Below, piece after piece: positions 34,337 through 46,162 of a stretch of 64,000 bases of DNA. Made by a program: the position numbers and the translations under genes. The notes below the pieces were generated by a model, which was not told the origin of the DNA, made no database searches, and saw only the letters and a list, made by a program, of their open reading frames with translations. Each line of letters opens with the position of its first letter. Positions within the stretch are counted from its first letter, which is position 1. Origin of the DNA: Megamerina dolium (taxonomy: Eukaryota; Arthropoda; Insecta; Diptera; Megamerinidae); the NCBI GenBank assembly GCA_963854835.1, contig OY978525.1, positions 60,688,855-60,752,854 of the forward strand. The letters run 5' to 3'.

Positions 34337-34690
34337 TGTTCGCAGCACGATGTTCTATTTCGGGACTCGCAGAGCTCAATTACGTGATAATATATTAAAC
34401 TGCCATTTTCCAATGGAATGTACTAAATCTCGAGATCATATGTGAAACTTTAATTTTCTTATTCTCTCTGAATCTGGTGATCATATGATATACCCAACTG
34501 TAAACTCTCTCATTGCAATAGGCTAAAATTGTATGTATTTCCTTAATCATCGCATTCTTATGTACATATAATCATAAGCGTAGCCTAATTTTAATGTTGC
34601 AAAACTTTTAACTTCACTTCTACTACAAATAAATAAAGTTGTTAAACATCTATGAGTTTCAATTTTAATTTCGCAAATAGGTGATGCAAA
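34337..34690 (+). repeat. BEL/Pao 3' LTR (copy 2)
   Basis: Begins TGTTCGCAGCACGATGTTC after the polypurine tract TGGGGAGGA and contains AATAAATAAAGTTG, which could serve as a polyadenylation signal. It aligns with 51,634-52,061 (minus), including TTCTTATGTACATATAATC. The right end is placed where alignment fades (about 34,690). Confidence 0.7.
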
Positions 34691-34699
34691 TCAGCTACT

Positions 34700-36400
34700 C
34701 CTTAAAACAAATTGCATTAATTGACTTGGAAGAGAGCAGAAATGAAATGCGTCTGTACGGTGAGACAAAGCAGGTGTTGAGCTGCGAAGAATAATCTACT
34801 AATATAATTAATTTCTTTGAACAGATGTTTCGAGAAAGACGAGATGCAAATGGAAGAGATGAAGCTAGAAAAAATTAATTGGAAGTTGTACCAGCTTGAA
34901 AAAATGTCATCGAGAAATATAAAAGAAGAGAATGTGAAATGAAACTTTATGAAGACCTATTCACGAGACAAAATTGGTCGACTCATTGCGACAATTCCAG
35001 TGAAAGAGGACATGAGAGACAGAGGAAGCTCCAGAGAGATTGCATTACGTCGCTTTAAACATATAGAATTCATGCGAGAGTATGAACAGCTTGGCCACAT
35101 ACATGTCGCGAAAAGACCACCAGAGAAAGGTGACATCGTATACTACATTCTACATCATTGCGTGACAAAGAAGTTTAGGGTGGTATTTGATAACAGCTGC
35201 TGAATGAAAAAGGACATTTTACTAAACGAGATCCAACTATTTAGTGAGAAGTTGCAAAGAGACCTGTTCGAGATCGTGATCCGCCAGCACGCGGCAACAT
35301 TTGGTGTAGATATTAAGGAGATGTTTGCCAAGTGCAGCTCCATGAAAGTCAATGAAGAGTGCCATGAATATTCTGGAGAGAAAGTGCGAAAGAAAGAATC
35401 AAGCAATATCAGTTGACTATTGTCGCTTACGGAATGACATCATCTGCATACAATGCTGTACGTGTAGTGATTCAATGTGTAAAGGAAAGTGAGCAGCGAT
35501 ATCCGGAAGCAGCCAAGGCCATCGAGAACTATATCTATATGGACGACTTTTGCTCGGGGGACAATCAAAGGAACATGCAATAGAACTAGCAGAAGACATT
35601 GATGTCACATTGAATTGGAATTGCGAAAGTAGGATTCGAATACCAGAGAACTATCAAGCAAAATATGCTCCGCGGAAGGAACTTCAATGATTTTCAGAGA
35701 CGAAGAGAAGAAGAAGGGTTTTTTGCAAAACGGAATATTTTGAGTTGTGTGGCACAGCTGTATTCTGAGAAAGAGTTTGATCCAGGGCATATAGCGCCTG
35801 AGGCTCCAATGGTATGAGAAAGTACCTCCAGAAATTGAAAAGAAATAGGGAATTTTCTGAGGCGATATTATGACGTCGGATCGGAACTGGAAAGTACTCG
35901 GAGATAGATATACATGGTTTTTCTGATTCATCATTGGTTGCATATGGAAAAATATTGTACATATGTATGATCGGTGAAAGACGGAAAAATTACTACCAAT
36001 CTACTGATATCAAAGACTAGGGTAGCTCCATTAAAGACTGTGACAGTACCAAGACTGGAACTAGCAGCAGCCGAGCTGTTGTCCAGACTTTTAGTTCTAA
36101 AGTTATCAAAACCATGGAATGGATCGAGACGGGGTACATCTTGTGGACCGATTCAAATGTGGTGTTACATTGGCTGCAAAAATTTACATGCGTTTGAAAA
36201 TATTTGTTGCCAACAGCGTGTCTTCGATACATACAAACACTGAGATCAAGCATTGGAGACACGTCGTCACTAGACGCCTGGACAAAGAATGAAATGGTGA
36301 GACATTGCCGTCGAAGCCATGGGTGTATACAGAGTGATGGTAATATGAGAATGGCTAATAAATTTGATCGGGTACATATATCAACAACATAAGAGAAAGA
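34700..36400 (+). pseudogene. Second BEL/Pao family: decayed RT and RNase H
   Basis: 34,949-35,203 reads GSSREIALRRFKHIEFM, then YYILHHCVTKKFRVVFD, the BEL RT start. Then SLNE-like LLNEIQLFSEKLQRDLFE, VDIKEMF, VAYGMTSSAYNAVRVV, and IYMDDF (the YxDD box as YMDD). RNase H-like remains follow: DIHGFSD, then RVAPLKTVTVPRLELAAAEL at 36,010. These are distributed over three frames with many stops. It is clearly different from the other BEL family. No integrase or LTR was recognised; 36,400-36,680 has no recognisable content. Confidence 0.78.
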
Positions 36401-36679
36401 ATGAAACATAAATAACTCAGAGAAGATAGTTCGTAAACAATCAAAAAGTCAACACAAAAGACGAGAAAAAAACACCGAAATGATTGATGACGATTGATGA
36501 TGATGATTGTAAAAAGCGAAATCATTACGATAGACAGACAGAATAATACTAGAGACATGAACGTGAACATTGAATATAAGTGAAAGAATAAAATGATTTT
36601 TTAAATACTTCTCCACAATGAAGTGATTGTGTTTTAATTGATTTTATTTACTTTGGTTATTCATATACACATATATTAA

Positions 36680-36985
36680 ATGGCTTCGCCAGCCAACTCT
36701 TTCTATCGGTAGCTAGCGTCAGTTAGAAATTCCAAGAGCTAACAACATCTCAAGTACTTAGTCTTTCCACCGGATATTAGATCTACCTTTTCCTCCAGCG
36801 GGTTCCGAATATAACACCATTCGCTCCATTCTTTCCATTCTCTCGACATGACCTAACCAGTGCAGCCACTGTGTAATAATGCGCTTTACTATGTCGGTGT
36901 CGGCATACAACTCATATAGCTCATGGTTGTACCTTATTCGATACTCGACACCAGCGCCTCATTGAAAAGGTCCAATCAGGTTGTT
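36680..36985 (-). mobile_element. RTE-clade LINE, copy D (3' scrap)
   Basis: Degenerate match to 28,800-29,085 of copy B (shared phrases AGTTAGAAATTCCAAG, GCGGGTTCCGAATATA, CTCATGGTTGTACCTTATTC). It covers the RT C-terminus only. The short stretch GGTCCAATCAGGTTG at its right edge matches a different part of RTE, hinting at a deletion junction. Confidence 0.8.
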
Positions 36986-37204
36986 AATGTGATTGTGTGA
37001 TTTATTAATTTATTCTTATTATTATTCTTAACTTTGCAGTCTTAATTAAAATTGTCTACGATTGACCTCGACATAAATCTGGATAATTTATTGGAAGGAT
37101 CACGGAAGATTTCAAGAATATCTGGAGTAATTTTGTTTCTTTGATTGTTTTTTCATTATATATCATTTTACACAAAATAAAATTCTCTTTTTTTTCGATG
37201 TACG

Positions 37205-37545
37205 TGTTCAAGCACTCGGTGTAGTAGGTCAGTGGTTAGTGCGTTGGCCTTCTGATCTGCAGGTTGTGGGTTCAATCCCCGGCTGACGCATAAATTTATT
37301 ATCGAAAATATTTTTCTTTTGAACGGTGCCCACCTGTCGGCAAGCCGTTGGCAATTCGGACAGTAACAATTTGCCATGGAAAAACTTCTAAAACAACTCT
37401 ATGACAAAGCTCAAAAAAGGGATGTCGCAAGAATTCTGCCGTTCGGAATCGGCTAAAATAATTAGGCTCGTTCTAATACTGTCCAAAATTTAAGACGAAC
37501 AACAGACTGCAAGTGAATTTGTTATAAGTGCCAAATATACACATA
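37205..37545 (+). mobile_element. tRNA-headed SINE, copy S4
   Basis: Head: GTAGTAGGTCAGTGGTTAGT, then CCTTCTGATCTGCAGG, then GTGGGTTCAATCCCCGG. Body phrases shared with S5: GCCCACCTGTCGGCAAGC, ACTGTCCAAAATTTAAGACG. It ends near AAGTGCCAAATAT. The A box has decayed (GTAGGTCAGT for GTAGCTCAGT). Confidence 0.85.
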
Positions 37546-37657
37546 CAGATTTTTAAGAGCCTTTGGTTTTGATTTAAAAAAACACATAAAATTTAGAGAA
37601 ATGTATGAACTCTTCATTTGATAATTTTATGTAAATGTTGATTGCGGCTGCGCCTCA

Positions 37658-37693
37658 AATTGTTCATACGCTGGGTCCAGCGTATGAACAATT
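37658..37693. repeat. Perfect 17-bp inverted repeat with 2-bp spacer
   Basis: AATTGTTCATACGCTGG, GT, then the exact complement. It lies at the truncation point of the transposase fragment to its right. Confidence 0.95.
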
Positions 37694-38090
37694 GTCAAGT
37701 CCAGCTTTTCCATTTTGGTCAAAAAAGTTTGTAATCATCGGACGGTAGCGCTCGACATTCACGGTAACGTTCCTGCCTTCGTCGTCTTTGAAAAAGTATG
37801 GTCCAATGATGTTACCGGCCCATAATCCACACCAAACAGTGCATTTTTCGGGATGCATTGGCAATTCTTACAATGCTTTTGGCTGCTCGTCAAAATACGG
37901 AAATTTTTATTGTTAACGTATCTATTCAACCAGAAATGAGCTACGTTGCTGAACACAAGAAAGTGCACGGTGCACTTTTTTAACCGAGCATGAATTTTGA
38001 TAATAAAATTCAATAATCTGCAAACGTTGTTCGTTTGTAAGTCGATTTATGGTTAAATTATAAACCAAACTGAATATGTTTGATAGTAAC
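37694..38090 (-). pseudogene. Mariner-superfamily transposase fragment (DD41D-like)
   Basis: Minus strand gives VAHFWLNRYVNNKNFRI, then PMHPEKCTVWCGLWAGNIIG, then YFFKDDEGRNVTVNVERY and RPMITNFF. The block order and spacing correspond to the DD41D transposase (HPQKVTAWCAL, GPYFFENDDG, NSERYGHMITDFF), but the sequence is far diverged. The first catalytic Asp region (SDEAHF) is altered to SNVAHF and the other two are missing. The frame is broken twice. Confidence 0.78.
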
Positions 38091-38403
38091 ATGTTACACG
38101 AAAATAGCTGAGCTGCCGAAGAATCACCCTATATATACATACATTAAAATTTAACTCACATTTCTTGAAGTAAAAATTTTTTTAAATTCCTCGCGACGTA
38201 TTTCTTGTTCATTTCCAACTGTTTTCCGAAAAAGTTGTTCTAGTCTTGCCAGAGAGGTTTTATCAAAGCCTGTGCGTGGTCTACTTCAGCAATTGGACAT
38301 CATAAGACGTAGAAAGAGAGAAGAGGAAAAGTAAGATTATATCATCTAATATATAAATAAATTCAACATCAATTTCATAGATTTCAAAAATAATTAAGTG
38401 TTA

Positions 38404-39706
38404 CAAGGCAGGGTTTGAAATAAGTTAAGAAATAATTACTTCAGGTAATCTGAAATAATTATTTGAAAAACAATATTATTTGAGTTTAAAATCATGATGA
38501 GATCGTTATTTGAAATAATTATAACAAATAAAAATTTTTTTTATTCACTTATAAATACTAATATGAAATAAAGTTGTTATCACGAATAATCAAATAATAT
38601 TGTATCTTATATAATGAAAAAAAATGCTACTTTGCCTGGAGAATTTATTCACATCAAGCTCGTTACTTTCGTATTTTTGGAAATTTGATAATTTTACAAA
38701 AACAAAACACACATAATAAACTACCAACGGAATAACCAAGCAACCAGTTTGGTGTGAAGTCATCCATTATTTTAAATTATTTTAAATCACATATTATAGC
38801 AACGAGTTTGGTGTGAAGTCATCCATTATTTTAAATTATTTTAAATCACTATTATTTGAGATTAAATATTATGGCACTTTGAAATAAAAAGTTATTTGAA
38901 ATAAAATATTACCTCGTTTTGAAATAAAAAAAAATTACACTCTGATACAGCTAAGACTTTAATCTTCAAAATGCTCTCGTTTTTATACGTGGACAAAATC
39001 GCAATGAGAACTCGGTATAATAAAATAAAATGCTTTCTATTGTAAAAAGTCAAGCTGCTCTTGCTCTATCAAAAAGTTTAATAGATCAATTCTCAATTCA
39101 AAAAGTCAATTCTCCACTGAAATTGTCAAAACATGCACTTTACTCGTAAATGCGCATATTTTGTAAATATTTATACCAATGTTGTAGTGTTTAAAAGAAA
39201 TAGTGTAAAAAACATCGATAAAGTTGAAAAAAGGGGAAAAAATAAACAAAGAATTGCATTAGCCTTGAGAGTACGGACAGATAGCATATGAACTCTCATG
39301 AACTACATATACCGTTCGTGAGTTCTAAAACCGTTTAGGAAATAAAAAAGAAGGCAAACCCGGTTTTTTAACCGTAATTCAAGTTTTAGGGAGGGTCTCC
39401 AAAGGGTACTAAGTATGCAATTTGTTTTACTCAACCAGACCTACAACTTCCATTCACTTCCGAGCTATTTCAGGCTGTGTCACTGTGTTATTTAATTTCT
39501 TTTTGTAATAACAAATTATTTGAAACAAAATATTATATTTACAAAATACATATTTGAAATAATAAAATATGTGTCATTTCAATTTGAATTAACAAATTAT
39601 TTGAAGTAAAATATTATTTCATTTTAAAATAAGATTTTTCAAATAATTTTAAATCTCATTTTGAAATAAAATCGCTATTTGAAATAAAAATTATTTCAAT
39701 TTTCCC
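38404..39706. repeat. AT-rich block with recurrent palindromic TTATTTSAAATAA motifs
   Basis: From CAAGGCAGGGTTTGAAATAA to TTATTTCAATTTTCCC, near-palindromic motifs of the form TTATTT(G/C)AAATAA recur in both outer thirds. The outer ends are loosely inverted (GGGTTTGAAATAA versus GGGAAAATTGAAATAA), and AAGTGTTA (38,396-38,403) versus AAGTGTGC (39,707-39,714) is a weak candidate 8-bp duplication. The middle (about 38,960-39,480) has none of the motifs and no coding potential. A non-autonomous DNA transposon is possible. Confidence 0.45.
38739..38856. repeat. Tandem duplication, 59-bp unit
   Basis: AGCAACCAGTTTGGTGTGAA at 38,739 recurs as AGCAACGAGTTTGGTGTGAA at 38,798; two copies with a few differences. 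Confidence 0.9.
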
Positions 39707-39719
39707 AAGTGTGCTACAA

Positions 39720-40097
39720 AATAGTACATTTACGAACATATGGACATAAGGCCAAAACACAGTTGGAAATTTAAATTAAGTTTAACTATGCGAATATAAT
39801 AACGTAAATATGTAAGTGAACAAAAATCAATATTTCTATGTAGATTTAGCAAAATGTTTAATTTTTCTCATAAGTAATTATAAAAATGTATTTGTTCAGG
39901 AAAATAATTTATAGTATACAACAGTATCGGTATGATATGGTATGATATGAACAATTATTGTATTGTATTGAGACCAGTATTAAATCATCATAATGCAACT
40001 CTGTCTTGGCATTGGTGTCTTCTTAATAAAATTCATTGTGTTCAAAGAAGTCAAGAAAATCGGCCGGTTGCAAGCGACAACTAAGAATATGACTATC
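39720..40097. other. No gene recognised
   Basis: AT-rich; only a short GGTATGATAT repetition near 39,930. Nothing else identified. Confidence 0.5.
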
Positions 40098-41492
40098 TCT
40101 TGTGTACCGACAAGAATGACACTCGAAAATTCGTCGAAAAGATCAAGCGGCTGAGTGGCGGTTTAAATCCCGGAGCCTCTTCTTGTCGTAATAGAAATGG
40201 GAATCTGGTTAGAGATGTCCAGAGTGTACTGAGCCCATAGAGGGAACACTTCTCCACGTTACTGAATGGCGATGCCATTAACAATTTCGCCAGTGGAGGA
40301 GATTGCCCGATAACCCCAATTACAAATGATGGTGTTGATGTTCCACCACCCGGCTATGATGAGGTCGAAACGGCCACTTTATGGCTGAAGAATAACAAAG
40401 CTGCAGGTGCTGATGGCCTGCCTGCGGAGTTGTTTAAGACCGGAGAAGATGAGCTGCTCGCCTGCATGCACCAGCTCATAAGCAGAATATGGTCGGATGA
40501 AAATATGCCGGATGATTGGGGGCTCAATGTTTTCTGTCCTGTACATACAAGGAAGACTCCAGTATTTACGCCAACTACCGTGGAACAAGTCTCCTGAGCA
40601 TCGCATACAAGGTTCTATAGAGCGTACTGTGAACGGTTGAAGCCTATGCTCAGCAACCTGATTGGACCTTATCAGTGTGGCTTCAGACCTGATAAATCTA
40701 CCATAGACCAAATTTTCACTCTGCGCCCAATCCTGGAGAAGACACAAGAAAACCAGACCGGCACACAGCATCTATTTGTTGATTATAAAGCCGCTTTCGA
40801 CAGTCCGGTAAGGCATTACCTCTACGCTACAATGTTTGAGTTCGGTACTCCTGCAAAACTCATTCGACTTTGTAGAATGAAACTACATAACTCCCGTTGT
40901 GCAGTGAAAATTGGGAAGGACCTCTCCGCACCGTTGCTGACGATATTGACATAATCGGCATGAACACGCGAGCAGTCAGTGCAGCATTCTCAGAGTTAGA
41001 AAGAGAGTCGCGTCGGATGGGTCTCACGGTGAAGGAGGGCAAGACGAAGTATCTAGTGTCACAACAAACAAAGAGTCCCGGCGTCTTGGACAGCACGTCA
41101 CTGTTGACAACTACGCTTTTGAAGTAGTAAGGGACTTTGTCTATCTTGGAACCAGCATTAACAGCAGTAATGACGTTAGCCTGGAGATATTGCGAAGGAT
41201 CACTCTTGCAAACAGGTGCTACTTTTGGCTAAGTAAGCAATTGAGAAGTCGAGCCCTCTCTCAAAGAACGAAAACTGCACTCTATAAGTCTCTCATCATG
41301 CCTGTCGTTACATATGGCGCTAGAGCCTGAACAATTTCCACGTCAGATGAGCGAATAATTGGAGTTTTCGAGAGAAAATTCTTACGTAAGATCTTTGTAT
41401 CTATTTGCGATGGTGGCGATTACCGAATAAGGTACAACCATGAGCTGTACGAGCTGTATGCCGATATTGACATAGTAAAGCGCATCAAAATC
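40098..41492 (+). pseudogene. RTE-clade LINE, copy C (RT fragment)
   Basis: Plus-strand RT: NNKAAGADGLPAELFKTGE-like sequence near 40,390, GFRPDKSTIDQIFTLRPI, FVDYKAAFDSPV (motif A), then APLLTILT and VADDIDIIGMNTRAVS. The jump between the last two is at the same place as in copy B. The end at ADIDIVKRIK is abrupt. Frame interrupted at least three times. Confidence 0.88.
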
Positions 41493-41595
41493 AGTCGCTG
41501 TGGTTTATAAGAAGAAATACTGAGGATTTCACAACTTTGAAGTCGCTTTATATTTCTTTAGTTAGAAGTGGATTGGACTATTGCTCTTTAATTTG
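41493..41595 (+). pseudogene. Small LINE RT C-terminal scrap
   Basis: Translation LWFIRRNTEDFTTLKSLYIS, then LVRSGLDYCSLI, matches the block after the YADD domain in I/CR1/Jockey-type RTs (usually LYISLVRPILEY). Only about 30 residues remain between RTE copy C and LOA copy 2. Confidence 0.65.
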
Positions 41596-42481
41596 TATCA
41601 GGAAAACGGGGGTAAACGGTTGAGTGATGCAAAGTGTTATGCACTGATAAGGTCACTGTCTCCAGCTAGGACCGCTAGCCTCTCCTCTTCGATTTTATGG
41701 TCTTACCTGTATGTGGTGCCCCCTGCTAATCCTAGCAACCTTACATGAGATTGGGTAACCAACCCGAATGGATTGTTTGGTAGGAGATAGACGAGAGTTA
41801 GAAGACCGTTGCTTCAACAACGGGCGGAGGGAGTAAACCCTCTTAGTATTAAAAAATTTCCCCTAACCCAAGGTTTTATGTGACTTGTGCTCAGTGGGTG
41901 AGTTTGGCAGCCAGGGGATTACGTTAGGCTGTCTTTGCACGGAGCCGCCCTGATAAAAGGCCGCCTCAGTATGTAACGGTGGCTTTGCCATGGTATGGGG
42001 CGCTGCCATGGTCGACTAGATTTTCCCGATTATCCTCTTTGGTCGTCGCATATGGTGACTTGTCGGTGTATGCAGCCCTGCCTTCTTTGAGAGCTGGTGG
42101 GGCAGACGACCGTACGAAACAGTTGACATGCCAAATACTAAAAACCAAAATTCGATAACGTGACGGACGGACGGAGGGGGTTGGGTACCACCTCCGAGGA
42201 GGATCTCTTGGCTTCTAGCCAGGAAACGGTTACTTGTGAGGCTGTGGGTCACAGCACACTAGTAATTAATCAACCAGAAAAAGCCGCTAGGGCCAAGGGG
42301 CCCAAGCGCAAACTTAAACAACCATCCTTGTATAAGTTGTACCAGCAAGCTCTGCACATCCTCGGTAGGATAAGCAAAAACGAGGCCGCTTGTACTGTTC
42401 ATCCAAAGGATGAGGCCGACAAAATCAGGTATGGGAAGGTGAGACAAGACTACAAGGAGTACTTGGCCAAAAAAACCAGGG

Positions 42482-42495
42482 TAAACTAGGCAACA
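42482..42495 (+). other. Target-site duplication of SINE S5 (left)
   Basis: TAAACTAGGCAACA; identical at 42,871-42,884. Confidence 0.93.
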
Positions 42496-42870
42496 GTAGC
42501 AGTGGGTGCAGTAGCTCAGTGGTTAGTGTGTTCGCCTTCTGATCTGTAGGTCGTGGTTCAATACCCGGCTGATGCATAACAAATTTTATATCGAAAAGAT
42601 TTTTCTTTCGAATGGTACCCACCTGTCGGCAAGCAATTGGCAATTCTTCCGACAGTAACAACTTGCCATGAAAAAGCTTCTAAAAAGAACTCTGTGACAA
42701 AGCTCAGAAAAAGTGATGTCACAAGTGTTCTGCCGTTCGGAACCGGCTAAAATAAGTAGGTCCATTCTAATACTGTCCAAAATTTAAGACGCACAACAGT
42801 AATAGAAGAGAAGCTCGGCCAATGAGCCCTTTGGGGCTTTAAGTGCCACATATTTATTTTATTTTTTTTT
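42496..42870 (+). mobile_element. tRNA-headed SINE, copy S5, complete (375 bp)
   Basis: The only complete copy. Structure: 5' leader GTAGCAGTGGGTGC, A box GTAGCTCAGTGGTTAGTGTG, anticodon-arm-like CCTTCTGATCTGTAGG, B box GTGGTTCAATACCCGG, body to GACGCACAACAG, then a tail domain AATGAGCCCTTTGGGGCTTT and a T/A-rich end (ATTTATTTTATTTTTTTTT). The 14-bp target duplications show movement by target-primed reverse transcription with LINE machinery. The head resembles an arginine-type tRNA, unproven. Confidence 0.93.
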
Positions 42871-42884
42871 TAAACTAGGCAACA
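42871..42884 (+). other. Target-site duplication of SINE S5 (right)
   Basis: TAAACTAGGCAACA, followed by the continuation of LOA ORF1 in frame. Confidence 0.93.
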
Positions 42885-43515
42885 AAGCGGAATCGGTCTC
42901 ACGAAGAATCCAGGGAGACGCCTAAAAAAAGCAAAATGGCCGACGGAAGCAGTGTTGTTGTCCGTCTTCCAAAAACTGCTAACAAACCACGTAGCTACAA
43001 CGAGGTAGCACGTGATCATCTGGAGATCGCGTTGGTGGATGAGACCACTGGCCGCGGGAAGCCTGTGCTGGACAAGTGGGGCGAAATCGAGGCACGGCTG
43101 TCTCGAATCGTCGTCGATCACGTGATGGCAAACCCGGAGGGTGAGCCACCACGTTTCAATTCAGCAGGGGTTGTCCACGGTTATAGGGTCATCAAATGTG
43201 GCGATCAGCACTCATTAACAATCATTAACGGTGCGGTTGCCAAAATCCAAGACCGCCTGGAAAGGCTTGAGGCTCAAGACTATCCCAGCCAGTGAGATAC
43301 CTCGTCGGCGCAGGGCGCGTATATGGATACCAAACATGGAGTTTGATGGCAACCAGCTGATTAGTTATCTTTTTTTTTTTCAAGCTTTTTTTATTGGATC
43401 TTTCTAAAATCACTTAGAAACTAACAATAAGTAATCAAATCTTACAAACTAACTAAAATGATGTGATATTCCCAACGTTCCATCACAATTTGTTGAGTCG
43501 CGAGGTATAGCAATT

Positions 43516-46162
43516 TCACAGCATATTCAGTGTGTCTTTTCTTTTTAATCGACGGTGCCCCGTACTCAACAACAATTGCCTAGCAAGGGGATTCGGATGA
43601 TTGTGTAATTTTTGAATGTAGCTTCTGCAGGACATTGCAACTTCCTCAGAAATTGTGGGTACATTTAAATCTCGATGGATGTTAACGTCCTCATATACCA
43701 AGGCGCGTTTACAATAATTCCCAGACACTTGGATTGTATTCGCTGCGATTTTTCGATTTTTAAGGGAGATGCGGTGCCCCAAAACTGAATACCATAAGTC
43801 CAAATTGGCTTCAGGATTGCTTTATATAATAGCACTTTGTATTAAAGATTCAACTTTGATCTTTTGTGTAACAGCCACCATAACTGATTAATTTTAAGCT
43901 TGATCTGAGTTTTCTTTGCCTCTATGTGATTTTTCCATGTCAGCCTTCTGTCGAGGTGAATACCCAAGTACTTTGTTGAGGAACATTGTGGAACTGATTG
44001 GCCATTAATATTAAGTGGGGGACATGTATCTAGCCTTAGCGTGAAGGTTACATGTACGCTCTTTGATTCATTGACTTTTATACGCCATTTTGCTAGCCAG
44101 ATTTCGAGAGAATCGATATGAGTCTGCAGGAGTTTAGTAGCTTCTATGAGGTTAGAGCGAGAGCACAATATTGTCGTATCATCAGCAAAGGTCGATATGA
44201 ATGTATAGTTATTGTTGGGTATATCTGAAGTGTATAAGAGATACAGTAAGGGGCCCAAAACGCTTCCTTGAGGAACGCCAACGTGAATATCCAATGGATT
44301 TGTTGTGTAATCCTTGTGATGTACGAGAAATTGTCTTTTCGTGAGATAACTACTAAGCAATGAGGAGACATTTGCAGGCAGTAATAGTTTGAGTTTGTAA
44401 ATATGGCCATCGTGCCATACTTTATCGAAAGCTTGAGTGATATCAAGAAAAACAGCTGAGCAATACTTTTTTTCTTCAAAAGTGTTCCTTATCAGAGTTA
44501 CAATGCGGTGGACTTGTTCTATTGTGCCGTGCTGTTTTCTAAATCCAAACTGATGTTGAGGAATCAGTTGGTTGAAATTAATAAATGCAGTTATATTCAT
44601 GACAAGTAGCTTTTAGAATACTTTAGAGAGTAGAGGCAGGAGGCTGATAGGTCTGTACGATGCAAGTTTTGTAGGGTCTTTTTCTGGTTTTGCTATCATA
44701 ATAATTTTTGAAGTTTTCCAGCATTTGGGATAGTGTTTAATACGAAGAATAGCATTGAAAATGTGCATGAGATGAATTACTGAAGCCGGAGGTAGCTTTT
44801 TTATCATTTTTCCGGTAATTTTATCTGGACCGGGTTTTTTTTTGGGTTTAAATCTTTATAAATTGCTTTGAATATGTCCTTTTTTTTAATTTGGAGCGTT
44901 ATTGAGCAAGGTTGAGAAGTTAATTTTGGTAATGAGGACTGTAAAGAGGGTGGATTGGGTGTAAACACACTTTTTAGGTGGTTTGCAAAAGCCAAACCCT
45001 TCTCACAGTTGCTTCTAGCCCAATTACCGTCACTCAAACGGATGGGGGAATCAGTGAGAATTGGCCGATTTGAGTTTTTTGCTGATTTCCACAAAGAGTA
45101 GTCTGACGCTTCAACAGGTGTTAATTTCGCTATGTGCTCTTCTAACTCTTTGTTGTTTTTATTTTTTAAGGCTTGCTTTAACTTTCGAGTGCAGTGCTGT
45201 AGCTGAGTTTTCAGATTCGGTGATCTGAATTCTTGCCATTGTCTTCGAAGTCTTCTTTTCTGTCTTACTAGCAATTCAATGTCGGCTGGTGTGTATGGGC
45301 TATAGTTTGATTGCTTGCATACCATTGTACAGGTGGCTGAGCTGAGAGCTAATGAGAGCAGCTGGTTGAATTCTTCGAGTGCTGAGTCTATATCGTGTCC
45401 ATTTCTTAGTACAGTACTTAGAGGAAGATGGGAATTTATATATTTCTTGAATTTTAACCAGTCTATTTTCTTTCTAACGCAATTGCCTTGGGGGCTTGGT
45501 GATTTTATAGATATTACCGTGGGTGAGTGGTCAAATGATAGATCATAATTACACTCTGAGGAGATATTTTCCATCTGCAAACCTTTGGCGACTCCAAAGT
45601 CTATGAGATCGGGTATTTTCCTCTTATCCGTCGGCCAATATGTCGGTTGACCATTTGAAATAACATCGTAGCCGTGGTTAGTGATGATTGAACATAGTCT
45701 TCTGCCTTTTGGAGTTATTAAGCGGGAGCCCCAGTGAGTGTGTTTGGCGTTGAAATCGCCAGCAACCAAGAATTTGCTACCAAGAGTTGAGAAAAATTCT
45801 TTATATTGCTGTTCGGTAATACTGTATCTTGGGGGACAGTATATCGCAGATATTACTAGCTTAGAGATGTATTCTTCCAGACATATAGATGTTGCTTGCA
45901 AGTAGACGCTACTGAAATCTTCGAGAACATGATGTTTTATTCTGCTTTTTATCAATATGGCAGTTGCTCCGCGTGCCTTACCATGCGGATGATTTGTGGT
46001 GTACAGTTTGTAATATGGTATTTGGTAGCAATTTTTGTCAGTGAAATGGGTCTGAGATATCATCATTATGTCGATCTGGCTGGATTCAAGGAATTGATTT
46101 AGCTCCAAACGGTGCTGGCTTAAGCCGTTGGCGTTCCAGTGGCATATCTTGAGACAACTCAT
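43516..46162 (-). pseudogene. Jockey ORF2, endonuclease and reverse transcriptase
   Basis: Begins MSCLKICHWNANGLSQ (endonuclease Asn strand), then IMMISQTHF where a Glu is usual (QTHF or ETHF), FLVAGDFNAKHTHWGS (D-x-N) and SFDHSPTVISI (DH). The linker shares SDYSLWKSAKNSNRP with copies 1 and 2. The frame shifts near 44,830 in the A-rich NPKK segment. RT continues: SYRPISLLPLLSKVF, then a stop at about 44,613, FLDITQAFDKVWHD, VGVPQGSVLGPLLYLLYT (motif B intact), and FADDTTILCS. The C-terminus after 43,842 is in another frame and ends at 43,516. Three or four lesions; otherwise the best-preserved Jockey here. Confidence 0.9.

Larger units (their letters stand above)
42160..43365 (+). pseudogene. 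LOA ORF1 (copy 2), 5' part, interrupted by SINE S5
   Basis: 42,250-42,480 reads KGPKRKLKQPSLYKLYQQAL and a KVRQDYKEYLAKK block. After the SINE the same frame continues: RNRSHEESRETPKKSKMADG, then NEVARDHLEIALVDETTG, then DKWGEIEARLSRIVVDHV and GEPPRFNSAGVVHGYRVIKC, which resembles the DUF4780 domain of LOA ORF1. A frameshift at about 43,290 leads to ARIWIPNMEFDGNQLISYL, where the Jockey poly-T begins. ORF1 is a presumed RNA-binding chaperone of the LINE. Confidence 0.8.

Noticed and set aside
38404..39706. Centromeric or simple satellite array
   Set aside because: The motif spacing is irregular and there is no constant repeat period apart from one 59-bp duplication.
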